A DNA stretch of 64,000 bases from Golubevia sp. BC0850 (taxonomy: Eukaryota > Basidiomycota > Exobasidiomycetes > Golubeviales > Golubeviaceae), in NCBI GenBank assembly GCA_012976225.1, contig JAAVVG010000026.1, positions 5,056 to 69,055 of the forward strand, written 5' to 3'. Of the stretch, positions 1-11,300 are shown in pieces. A model generated the notes under the pieces. That model was not told the DNA's origin. It saw only the letters and a program-made list of their open reading frames with translations, and ran no database searches. The translations under genes were made by a program, and so were the position numbers. How positions within the stretch are numbered: the first letter of the stretch is position 1; every line of letters begins with the position of its first letter.

Positions 1-347
1 TCCTGCAGTGGGAGTGTGAGTGGGGACAGAGTCTGAGTCACCATGTTGGTTTGCTTGCATTCCATCTCTTTCTCCCTTTCTGCCTCTCTTGTTGTTGCTG
101 CTAGCTGTTCTGTTATCATTAGATGGAGAGGAAGGGAATCTCTTCAATACGGTAAAGGTGAACTCAGGGGAATTAGGGGCAGTTGGGGATGATGATTCGA
201 ATGTTGATTGAGGGAGGATCTATTCTAATTTCGTCTTGTTCTGCCGTTTCGATTCTTCAGTAAACCTCAACAGCATCTACAACCTTTTAATGCTTCAACG
301 TCTCCAACAGCCTTCAAGTCTCAACCTCGAACTCCTTTCAAGTACCC
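1..347. other. Left edge and 5' flank of the first gene
   Basis: I see no supportable gene here. A short open frame at 20-211 begins with a hydrophobic leucine-rich stretch but has no recognisable domain or splice context. The last 100 bases are rich in CT and CAA, which is typical of fungal 5' leaders, and end at the ATG at 348. Confidence 0.4.
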
Positions 348-1335
348 ATGTCAGCTGACGAAAAGGAAACTCAAGATCTAAAGCTATTAGACGATGATGA
401 TCCTTCCATACTCTCTCAACAGATTTTCCAAATTCTCAAAGAGGCAGTGTTATCTAAAGGTGAGCCATCACCTGGAGCTTCAGCAAAGAGGATCGATTCT
501 CTCCTGAAAGCCAACGTCGGGTTAGTAACCGAAGAAGGAGGAGCGATCACCTCGAAAGGCTTCAGCTTTGTAGTAGGCATGATGTTAGTCCAAACAGCTA
601 TCCAACTACCAGCTGAGAAGGACAAACAACACGAGAGGCTGGGAGAAGTAATACTTGCCCTCACTAGAATTCCAGAGAGAATGGATGGGGATCAAATTTT
701 CGCTTGGAGTAAATTACCTTTCATTGAAGGGGAATTTGAGGATCGATGGCATCGTGAGTTCTTATGCAGGTCTCGTGAAATGGAACATAATTCTAATCAT
801 GTCTATAAATGGTCATTCTTGACACCCTCTCCTCACGTCTCCTCTCAAAGAGATTGGACCTGGTGGGGGATCTCGTGAACAAGATTGGAGACGTCTCAAC
901 TCTTTTATGGCCACTCTAGTCGGTCTCAACTCGCAAAGTTCTTCTCCCTCATACCAAGTCCAGAGGTGGATCAGATGGGGGTGGTACCCTTTCAACACGT
1001 CAACCGGAGGTTCCTATCGTCATCGTCACACGCAACAAATATCAGAAAACCCAATCGCTGGCAAACACTACAAAGCCAATCTAGAGATGACTGCTTTATG
1101 GATTGATAAAGCTGGAGAAGAAATCTACAGGCAAAGTAAAGATTCGAAATCTGAGGAGGGAGGTGGACTTCTATGGAGAGAAACCTTGAAAGATGGAGGA
1201 AGGCTGAGTGATAGATGGGAATTTTGGAAGGAAAGGTTGAGAGTTATTGGTGAATTTGAAGGAAGTGATCAAGACATTAAGACACTTATAAAGAAGATGC
1301 AGAGGAAGATGGGAGAGATTGAAAATGAGCTTTAA
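348..1335 (+). CDS. Hypothetical fungal protein, possibly DUF3632-like
   Basis: Two exons (348-753 and 851-1335) are joined by a 97-base GTGAGT...AAAG intron that carries one base of a codon across, giving 296 residues. The first exon has an acidic start and a helical segment around residues 70-110. The second opens with a glycine-rich motif followed by WRRLNSFMATL. A later stretch (ALWIDKAGEEIY) and the charged C-terminus look helical. The 'W..LN.F.A.L' pattern and a later 'WI..AGE' pattern recall the fungal DUF3632 family, but this is from memory and weak. I see no signal peptide or membrane segment. A second short intron inside exon 2 cannot be excluded, because residues 150-200 look less protein-like than the rest. 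The function is unknown. Confidence 0.6.
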
Positions 1336-2133
1336 ACTTGGATGTTGTTATGGATGTGATCCTTGCTGTAAGCATGAGTTTCCTTTCATCTACTCCACAC
1401 CGTTTCTTGGGCCAACGGCCCGGCTGAATGCGCACTTGCAGATCGTTTTTTGATTCGATTTGCTTTTTGCTCTGTTTTTGAGCCAGAGACAGCCTGTCTT
1501 CTGGAAGATTCCAGGAGTGGAGGAGTGATGAGAATGGGGTGAAGCTGAATGCATGTACAAGAAGTTTCTGGAGACTACAATATGGAAAATGAGATTGGTT
1601 GGCAGTAGGGCCTATGAGAGTCGTTAGACACCTACACAGTTTCATTACGAGGAACAAGAGTCAGAGCGATTTTGAAGTCTTACGGAATATAGCAAACGCA
1701 AATGAGGGTTCTTGCCGCCATAGATTGTCATCTCAAAATCAACAAGTTCCAACAGTGAATACTGCCTGGAAGAGGGCAATCTCTCTGGATCTCACTTATG
1801 AAACTGATGTTGAGCAAATCAACGAGATTGGACAACACGGACCTTGGAAGGAAATGATTTCATCTTCAAAAAAGTTGATCAGAGCAGGAGGTTGCCCTCG
1901 AACGTAATTCCGCTTGGTTGTATCATTATATTACGACCTTGGTCTTCGATATATTGCTTACGGTCCTTGAGTCTGTTCTGATCTGTAAATGTCAGTACCA
2001 TCAGAGGGTAGCAAAAGTCTCACTCAGAAAGTATCTTTTCTTGTCAAAAAAAACTGATAGAGGCAGCAAAATTGAACTGCAAACAAAGGAATCTGATAAT
2101 TAATACAAGTCAGGAAATCTAAAAGGGTTCTTT
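1336..2133. other. Convergent intergenic region, no gene seen
   Basis: The region lies between the stop of the hypothetical gene and the stop of FOL1, so both genes end into it. Open frames of about 100 codons (for example 1599-1907) show no domain, and I found no tRNA-like fold. It is probably the 3' UTRs. Confidence 0.5.
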
Positions 2134-5100
2134 CTACTGCTCCCCAACTCCCCGGAAGATAGCATCACAAGTTCGAGAAACATCCTTCATCTCTTCAACA
2201 TCATGTACTCTCAAGAAGTCAACTCCAGCGGCAATAGCAGCGGAACAAGCAGCAGCTGTTGCGTAGACTCTCTCTTTAGGTTCACTTTTCCCAGTGATAG
2301 TTCCCAAGAAGCGTTTCCTACTCGGGCCAAGAAGAACAGGGAAACTAGATAGACTAGAAGAAGGTTGATGCGGATCTTGAGCTCCATTGAAGCTTGAGGA
2401 AGAAGGAGAGAGGGGGTCTTGATTTGGAGAGGAAGGAGAAGAATAGGTGACAGTTGAATCCTTCAATGATTCTCTCATCGAAGTCAAAGAGGTCTTTCTA
2501 GAAGTAGGTTTAGCAACCGAAGTTGTTAGATTGGTACTAGCGACATTGATGTTGTTGAAGTTCTTGTTAGTCAGACTTGCTAAACCTCTGATCAATTCAA
2601 TGTTTCCCGTCGAATCTTTTGCGAAACCTAGACCTGGATCTAAAATGATATTCCACCTTCTAATTCCAGATTTCAAAGCGATGGAAACTCTATTCTCAAG
2701 TTCTCTTCTAACTCCACCAACCACATCTCCATTCTCATATTTTGAAAGCTTGTTCATCGTCTTTGAATCTCCTCTCATATGCATTAGAATGAAAGGACAA
2801 CCCCACTCTTTAACCACTGATAACATCTCAGGATCTCTTTCTCCACCACTGACATCGTTGACCAGATTAGCACCAGCTTCCAACGCAGACCTAGCAACTT
2901 GAGATCTGAATGTGTCGATTGAGATTGGTGTCTGGATTCCAGCTTCTCGAAGAGCTTTGATTAAAGGAGCCGTTCTTGAGATCTCTTCTGATACTGCGAT
3001 TTCCGGAGCTGAAGGAGCCGTAGACATGCCTCCGATGTCTAGAACATCAGCTCCAATCTTGACCATCTGTTTAGCACTTGTGACAGCTCGATCCAAAGAG
3101 AAGTGATCTCCGCCATCAGAGAAACTATCAGGAGTTGAATTGATGATTCCCATGATGAAAGTTCTCGACCCCCAAGCCCAGCTCGAATTCGAATCTTGAG
3201 TAGAGGAAGAGGGAGCAGAGGAGGAGATTGAAGAGCTTGAACGAGGAGTAGGAACAGGCATGACTCTGAAGATACCACTAGGTTCGTAATCAGGAGCATT
3301 CTGAAGGACCGAAAGTAGTTGAGAGACAGTTCTCAGAGCAGTAGGATGCTCATAATGAGGTAAAATGTCTGCTAGAGGGAGAAGGACAAATTCTCTTTCC
3401 TTTAAACCTGGATGAGGGATTGTTAACCTTGAGCTCTCTAACTCTAATCGATCGTAGAAGATTAAATCTAGATCGACAACTCTAGGACCTTTTATCGGAA
3501 CTCCTGTCTTGTCTCTTCCTAGCTTGGTCTCTATGGATTGAGTCAAGTTGAGAAGCTCTTCTGGTTCAAGTCGAGTGGCAATCTGAGTGGGCGAAAGGAA
3601 GAAAAGGGTGTGTGAGATTGCGAGGCAAGTTCAGCTACCTCTCGTCTCCTTTTCGATCGATCACTCACTCTACAAGCTCCATTCAGGAACCTCGGCTGAT
3701 CCATGACGTACATTGGATCAGTTTCATAAAGGAAACTCGTGTCCACCAGTCGACATCCTTCAGCTTGACTTAATTCTTGAACAGCTTTTTCGATGTTGTT
3801 AGCTCTATCACCTAGATTAGATCCCAGAGCGATAGCAGCGATATGCCAACTTGAAGGAGCAGAAGTAGAAGGCGTAGCTGATCCTTCGTTTAAAGAAAGT
3901 CCATCTACCGTCAGAGAGTTAAGATTCGTAGAAGCAGCTCCTAGTAATAGCGGAGAAGTTAAAACATTGTCGACCCCTGCCTTTCCCACTTCATCTTTCC
4001 TTCCAGAAGCGTTGGCTTCAGCATCTTGTTGAGCTTCAAGTTCGAAGAAAGCTCTATCTCTCTCTACTTCAACCCCCGCACTCTTAGCAAACATGATAGC
4101 ACTAGGTTTGTCGACTCTGACTTTGATTTTCTCAACTCGATTCCTTAACACCGCCACTCTAGCGATACTGGTAGCTAAACTCTCCACGGTCTTATAAGAA
4201 CTTTCCTCCACGTAATCTGAGATAGATCTTACAATAGTTCGATAATTGTGAGGTCTATTGACAACATCTAACACCTGATTCTTCTTTTCACCTTCAGTAA
4301 TCGAGGCTTGTCTTAACCTTTCCAAGCCAGAGTAAACCACCAAGTTTAGCTTGATTACTTGCTTATCCACTCTTTCCCACGGATTCACTCCGAGGATGGT
4401 TGAGATCAGAAGATCCTTCACCATCACCTTGTCATGGATTGCTGAGGTTGAAGTTGGTGAGAGACGGAATTGAGAAAGTTGTTCTGGGGAGATTCCAAGA
4501 TTTGAAGAAGCGATCGAAGAACCGGATTGATCTACGAAATCTTGAGAGGTTCGAATGACTTCAACTCCTGCTGAGACTGCGTGGAGTAGGGATCGTGGCT
4601 TTTGAACTGTGATGGTGACTCGAGGAGCATGACAGATGAAGATGCAGACTTTTGCAATTCCATCCTGGGGGGTAAAAGAAGAGAAGAGGAAGGGGAGATG
4701 GGATTAGTTGAGGCTGAAACTTCCGAAGTCTCTGCTTTTCCCCTGTCGTCTGCTTTCACCATTTCTGGAGCTTCAAGTCCATCGGTATTTCGACTCAGTG
4801 ACAGACTCAGTGACACCTGATAGATCTCATTATCTCATCTGAGAGTTGATATGAGCTTGGAAACAAGGTAGGAGAGCCAACTCAAGATGCTACTGGGAGC
4901 ACTCAGAAGCTAGACCTTACTCTCATTCTCACTTCGTCATATAAGACTCAGTTGCAAAAGGATGCAATGGAATCATCTAGTCTCATTCTTTCATTTTTCC
5001 AAACGCTTTTCCCCTCTTTAATAGTAGCCGCCTCGGGGAAGAGGAAGGACTGACATGAAGAACTTCAGCTCCTCCTTGCAACCTTCCAGCTCGTCTCACT

Positions 5101-5657
5101 CCTTGCATTTGTAGCTTCAGTGTCTTCAGACCAGCTCACATCAACTAGTCTGACGTGTCCTCTAGCTGTTCCTCCTCCTCTGAGTCTCTCAGATTACTCA
5201 CCGCCAAAGCCTCCAAACTTCTATACCTCTGCTCCCTACAATGCCTCTCCAACTCCTTTGTTAACACTCCATAATGAATGGAATAAGGGAGATGATCACT
5301 GATACCAGCTTTCGATACATCAGTATCCACTTTGACGTCTATCAAAACAGGTTGAGGTTGAAGTCTTTCCCAAGAATCTACTCCTAGTAGCATTCGAACT
5401 TCTAGCTGCGACAGAATGATCGAATCTGGAAGATGAGGAGTTGAGGAGGTCATGTTGAAGGTAGGGTTGAAGGAAGAGAATGATCTAGAGGAGGAAAAAG
5501 AAGTGATAGAAGCAGAAGAAAGTGGAGAAGAAGGATGAGTCCTCCTGCAGAAGAGAGAGAAAGAAGATGAGTTGAAAGCCGAAGGAGTTGAAGATGCCGA
5601 GTATAAACGGAATCGATTTGAAGAATTAAAAAGAAAAGATTTGAAGATTGATATCAT
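2134..5657 (-). CDS. FOL1: Trifunctional folate synthesis protein (DHNA/HPPK/DHPS)
   Basis: The exons are 5657-5202, 4664-3669 and 3582-2134 (966 residues). The protein makes dihydropteroate for folate synthesis. In order it has two dihydroneopterin aldolase domains (about 78-190, split by intron 1, and 233-370), HPPK (about 425-560, with IALGSNLGD and GPRVVDLDLIFYD) and dihydropteroate synthase (from about 620, with IMGIINSTPDSFSDGG and LGPSRKRFLG). The splice joins rebuild conserved strings: SLEALA joins DGIAKVCIF, and FLNGACR joins IATRLEPEE. The first 68 residues contain no Asp or Glu and are rich in Ser, Arg and Phe, like a mitochondrial presequence; yeast Fol1 is mitochondrial. A downstream Met at 5453 would give a form without it. 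A Ser/Pro-rich insert of about 50 residues sits inside the DHPS domain (about 840-895). Intron 1, at 537 bases, is unusually long here. Confidence 0.95.
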
Positions 5658-6277
5658 TCCATATATTCAGAAGATTAAGAAGATGAATCTAGAAGAGCAT
5701 CGTGATTGGTCGAGAGGAGGAAGAAAAAGACATTCCAAGTTCTTTTTCCTGATAAGGTACTTTCTTCAGACCGCAAAGTGGAAACTTTCCGCCTCCGCTA
5801 TTTTGGTTCCATCGATCTGATTCTTTATACAGAACAGTCCAGAACAGCATAACGAGGGACTACTTCTTGGACCTAGAAGAAAGTTGGATCGAGTTGGAAT
5901 TTGGGAGGGCATCACACGGTGAAGAGAAGATGAGAAGGACAGGGCCTTTTAATTGAAATTCAGAACCTAAAAGAATAATGATGGAACAAATTCGGGGGAA
6001 GAGGCTGAGAAGATCCCATGTTAGGGTTTCAAAGCTTCTTTTCTTGATGAGTTCCTAGTTCTTGAGTCTTCACTCTTGAGTATAGCAGCTCTTTTGAACG
6101 CTCGGGTTGATCGAACCCAATTCTTGACGTCACTATCGGATGAAATAAGAGGAGGTCTTGAGAGAGACTTGAAGTGGAAGCTGAGAGTTGAGAAGTTGAA
6201 GAAGACGAAGGGGCGAAGTTGGACCTGAAGTGGGTGTTTCGAAGAAGGGCTGAAGCAGTCATCAGTGTGACGAGAAG
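5658..6277. other. FOL1 upstream region
   Basis: The region lies between the FOL1 start and the end of the F-box-family locus, both on the minus strand. Short open frames at 6021-6293 carry no domain. It presumably holds the FOL1 promoter and the 3' end of the neighbour. Confidence 0.4.
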
Positions 6278-7292
6278 TTAGAATAACAAACACCCGTCAC
6301 CGAAAGCAAAAAGTTGGAGCCGAAGAAGCGGAGATTCAGTCGATGCCAGCTGCAAAGAGTTCACTTCAGTTGACATCTCCTTCAGAAAGGATGCTCTTCT
6401 TTTGAAATTCTCTGTCAAAAATCTTGATAAAACCCACCTTGATTCTGAGACTCGAATCTCTATCTCAATGTGAGTTGAGGCTACAGCTGAATCTAAAGTT
6501 GCTTCGACTAATTCTCTTAATTCTGGTAAAATCTTGAAGTCATTGAAAGGAATTACTAGCGATTTGATCCTTGCATTCTGACTCCATCGACTTCTAAGCC
6601 ACCTTCCGCGCTCTTTTTCCTCCCGCGCAGTTGAAACAAGAGATTGGTCACTATAGCGATGGACCCCCCTTATTTCTTCCAACAACGGAAGAGTATCTGT
6701 CAGATCGTCATCAGCGTGGAAATCGGCAACCCAAAGTTGGTGATAGATGGTAGTCCACCTAAAATCCAGCTAAGTTCGAAATTGATGGTCAAGCTTGTGG
6801 GAACTAACATCCAAAGCGGAAGGGACTCCGACTCTTGAAGCTCTAGAACCGACCATTTTCTTGACGAGCGAACCTCTGGGTTGAACTCTTGACTGTCAAA
6901 GACTCTAAACTCCTATAGCCCAGGAAGATCGTATATCAGCCCCATGAGAGATGATTGAGGAGCTATTGAGTTGCTTTTGATGGACACCGCCTCCAGAGTT
7001 CCTCTTTATCTTGAGTTGCTGAGAGTTGAAAGGCTTCCTCTTCTGATGGCCAGACTGACCTGATCAATATCAAGACCTCCTCCAACGTACTGCTGATCTT
7101 TTAGTCAAATAAGTTGAAGCATTTTTTCTTCATAATCTCATCCATCGTCTGATTCCATTCTTGGCAGACCCCTCTGAACGTGGCTACTTCTACTGAGCTT
7201 AGACACTTGAAAACGCATAACTTGATCTCCGAAGGAAGTTTTTCGACATTATTGAGGCGTTGAGTAGTCGAAGTAGATGGAGGAGAAATCAT
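6278..7292 (-). pseudogene. F-box-family locus, probably damaged
   Basis: The first exon starts at 7292 with a clear F-box-like stretch (LPSEIKLCVFKCL, then GVCQEWNQTMDEI). That frame meets a stop at 7101, yet coding-like sequence continues in the same frame beyond it. Further on, exons 6912-6809 and 6758-6278 join in frame through a GTTAGT...TTTTAG intron. They read as the C-terminal part of an F-box protein, with IKSLVIPFNDFKILPELREL followed by a tail of charged helices. I could not find a splice that joins the first part to the second without a stop. It is either a decaying member of a lineage-specific F-box family or an active gene with an intron I failed to see. A related damaged copy lies at 29.6-30.6 kb. 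Confidence 0.45.
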
Positions 7293-8377
7293 CTAGCCGA
7301 TGATTGGGAGAATTGCAAGGTGGGAAGGAAAAAGGTAAGATCGCATCCCCTAGCTATGATAGAACACTCTTTGTCAGTCATTTCAGGACTCACTGTAAGA
7401 TTACTGGAACTTCTCAGGTCCAAAGGCGATAAGTTGAGAGGAGAGATTGAGTGGTTGTGAGTTGTAGAGCGCGGATAATGTTTAGACTTAAGATTGTTAG
7501 ATTGGAATGGTAGAAAGATGCCATTCTAAATTCTGATCCCAGCTTGAGGGAAGAGAGTGTTCTGACGATCTTCTCTCTGCCTTCGCCCTCCTCCCACCCC
7601 AGCTTTCCTCCCTTTAGATCTCGGCCCATAGTTCTTTCACTATAGTTAGATATCTGAATAACTTTTCAGACTGACTCATGCTATCGAACCAGCGATCAAC
7701 TCGACTGATATCTGATCTTCTCCCTTCTACAATCCCCCCTGTCCAGATCTTTTACCATGCCTGGAACGTCTACAATCCCTTCCGAGGTCGACGATCTGAA
7801 TCAAATCTGACTTTCCCTCTGTTCTCTTTCCTTTTGCGCCCTCGCCTCTCTCGCTTTCTCTCCTACCTCGTCTAGCAGCTCGCGTTCCTTTGCACTCCGT
7901 AGGATCCTCTCCCAGTTTCTCTCGTCAGGATGGTGTTGCACGGAAGGGAAGCTCGAGGGAAACCCTGGAGAACTAGAGATTCTTGAAAGACGACGAACAA
8001 TTCACTCCGGATTTCTTCGGTGCAGTGAGTCTATTGTTTGTGTATTGAAGTGGTGGTCAAAATGTGATGATATAAAAGGCTTTAACAGAATAAAACAAAG
8101 TCGTTGGTGGATTCTCAGTTCGAATCCATCTCCTCCCCCCTCACTCACATTGGATCTCTCCCACAAGCATACGAAACCAATTCCTGAGGGTTAGACAATC
8201 TCTTGAAAACCCACATCATTCGATCACGCCAGGGATTTGAGAACCAGAAACTCGAATTGAAATTGTTGATGTTAGTACATGGCAGTTGACAGAGAAAACA
8301 AAAGTCTAAAGACGAGGCAGAAGAAACAAGGAGAGAGTCCGTGTAAGAAAATTGGGAGTAGGAGTGGGATGGATGAA
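7293..8377. other. Intergenic region between F-box locus and CCH1
   Basis: No supportable gene. It holds the upstream side of the F-box locus and the 3' flank of CCH1. A TATAAAA lies at 8071-8077 and a 7-bp perfect hairpin (TGGATTC / GAATCCA, 7-base loop) at about 8110-8131. Neither is linked to a recognisable transcript. Confidence 0.4.
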
Positions 8378-11300
8378 CTAGAAGGGTGTAGACTTCTCAT
8401 CCGTAGGAGATACTGGTCTTGAATTGGCATCGGACGGAGAGAGAGCTCTGTTAATGTTCGAAGGAGAGAATGATCGAGTTGAAGCTGCTAGAGCTCTCTC
8501 CTCTGCGATCGATTGACGGCTCATTCTCCTCGCGACAGCTCCCCAGGCACTGGACTCGAAGCTCTCATTGGTAGAAGAAGCTCGTCTAGATCCAGCTTCA
8601 TCAGGGTCTTCATCGTCCACTAGGATCCTGGGCGTAGTTGCAGGAGAAGCGTGAGGAGAGAGTCTGCTCGGAGAAGCCAAGTCTCTTTCGAAGGGGTTAC
8701 GAAGTTCTGCTGGAGGAGTGCTTGAAGCGTCGATGTGGAGGGAGAGATTGGGTCTCCTGGAACGTGAAGTCGGTTGAGTTGGACTAGGGTCGATTTGGAT
8801 CGAAGGTAGAGAGCTATCGGCGAACTGTGGAGTTGAGGCCATGTATCTCTCGTGTCTGTGAGCGAGGAACCTTCTCCTGAGCCATACCATCGACATGACT
8901 CCTTTGACTCGTTCCAAGTTGACCTTGTCCTCCACGATTTCCAGCTGAGCTCTTCTCTCGATAGTCTCTTCCAATTCCAGAGAGACAGCATCATCGATGA
9001 GCTTGTAGTGAGCGAGAAGGAGAAGCATGTCGGTGAACGAGACTCCCTTTCCTTCCTCTTCGAGAAGACGAGCTTCGTGGTAGAGATGATTGAAGCGATC
9101 CTTTCTGCGACGAAGCTCTTCCACGTCCGTCTTGGCGAGGGCGTGTCGAAGCAGTCCAATATCCATTCCGCTGATGATTGGGCCAGATGAGAGAGGAGAC
9201 CTTGGACCGGTAGAAGGAGATATTGGACCTGGAGAAGTGGGTTTGAAGAAATTCCTGGATGTTGGACTCTTGGGTTCTCGGCTTGGAGAATTGGTGCGAA
9301 GGAGTCCTCCTACCCTGCTTGGACTGGAAGGGCTGAGAGGCGGACCTCCTGCAGCGTCTGCTGCCTTGAAAAGGTTCGACACAGAGAGCTCTGTTGGGTA
9401 GATCCGAACCTCCAATACTCCAGTGAGACCACGGAAGAAAGGAACGAGTTTCTCGACCGGAAGGAATCCGGTCCGATGAGTGTCAAACTCAGCCCAGACC
9501 TTCTTGTAGCCTCGAACCTGCTCACGGGAGAGAGAGGGCTTTCCACCGAGATGCATGACATAGGAGAAGTTCTCTACTACGGTACCAGTGAACACTGTGG
9601 GAGAAAAAGAGGGAAACGTTTGAACACGCTTGTCTAAGATCTGACGTAGCTCTCGAAGCTCGACACTCACTGTTCAAGAAGATGTACATCGAGATGACGT
9701 TCCAGCCAATGAAGAGGAAGTAGGCCCAGCCTTTGCTTCCACAATCGGTATCCAGGTAGTTGTCCGAAGGAGTGCAGTCTGGGACAGAGAGAGTATAATC
9801 GTGCATGTACGAATTCCACCCTTCACTGCAAGTGGTAGATCAGAGTCAGTTTGAGTTTCTTCGAGGCTGGAGAATCATCAGTTTCAGCTGCACTTACCCG
9901 GTAGACATCATACTGAGGAAAACAAGAGATCCTATCAACGTCTTGAAGTTCTTGGAGTAAGTCTCGTTGTCTCCCCATTTCGTGAGACCGAAGACTTCGA
10001 CGAGCATGATTCCCCAGACCAAGAACATAGTGAGCCAGAGCAAGAATAGAGATAAGATGGCAGGAAGACTCGCACTGGAAATGAGAGAGAAGATAGGAAA
10101 AGAGGGAGTTGTCAGAAAGTTTCTACTGATTCGGAATCCTTCTCCTCGAGAACTCACATCGCAGTCTTGAAGAGTTGATTCAAAGCATTGTTCTTCTGGA
10201 CTAGCTTGAAAGCCACTCCAGTCAAAAAGATCTTTTGGAATTGAACGTTTGTTTGATTGTCCATGCCCCCTCGGAGAAGAGGAATGGTAGTAGCTAGCAG
10301 TCCAGTGACGACGGCCAGATCGTAGAGGTTCCAGGTATTCTCTCTGAAACTCCTCCAACCAAGACCAGCGAGCCTGACAGCCAGATCGATAGCGTAGATG
10401 ACCGTAAAACATAGATAAACGATGTCTGAAAAAAGGGGGGGAGAGGAGAGAAAAAAAGAGAAAAGGTCAGGTCGTCCTCATCGATCGAACGGAAACCAAA
10501 CTGTTCAGACTGACCTCTGAGCTGATCAACCGAGAAGGGATCGTCGTATTGTTGAGTCATGAGAGTAACGATGTTAAGAATGTAGAGCAAAGTCATACCA
10601 CGAGACCACCAGCCGTGCTTGTGAACAGCACGATCGTAGCACCAAGCTCGAACTCTATCAGCCGGCTTGACCTTTGGTCGCTTGGAAGGTTTCTGTCTTG
10701 CAATAAGGCGCTTGAGATCCAGCCATTGCCTTTGCTCGGTCGTCTGATAGGCAGCACCAGAGAAGGTTTGGAAGTTCTCAATGATGACAGAAACGAAAAG
10801 GGTCAAGACGAAGACGGCTCCGATAAGATTGTAGATCAAGAAGAACAAAGCGTTGACTTGACGATTGTCGGGTTCCAATTGTTGATTACGTCCGGTGATA
10901 CTCATTGCAGCAGTCATGACATCGATCCAGCCTTCCAAAGATACGATCTCGAAAAGAATAAGCAGAGAGCTCTTGAAGTCGTCGAACGAGTAGACCGAAC
11001 CATCGGTTGGATTGGCCCAGACCCTTGGAGCTAGGAAAGCCCATTCTAGAGGCGAAGCAGAGTACTCTCCTTGACATTCGAACTTGTTGGCGATACCGTC
11101 TCCGTCATTGCAAGAGTAGAGGAGACCGGCGAAGAGATTCTGTCCCCAGACGGCGTAGGGAACGATGTAGAGAATTGCGAGGATAGCAGCATCTGCGATT
11201 CTTCCGGCTCCAGCAATGACGACGGCGTGGAAAGTGTTGCGCATGTAGGAGGAGAGATTGATTAGACGCAGCGCACGGAAGGCTTTGAGAGCACGAGTGA

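Noticed and set aside
1599-1907. 102-codon open frame between the first gene and FOL1
   Set aside because: No domain, no splice context, and it lies in the shared 3' flank of two convergent genes.
8105-8140. tRNA-like B-box (GTTCGAATCC) after a TATAAAA at 8071
   Set aside because: The bases around TTCGAAT do not form a T-stem. The perfect hairpin is offset, no acceptor stem or anticodon arm fits, and the A-box-like piece is too close.
8620-9159. Alternative-frame open stretch in the CCH1 3' exon
   Set aside because: It overlaps the conserved CCH1 C-terminus in another frame and has no domain.
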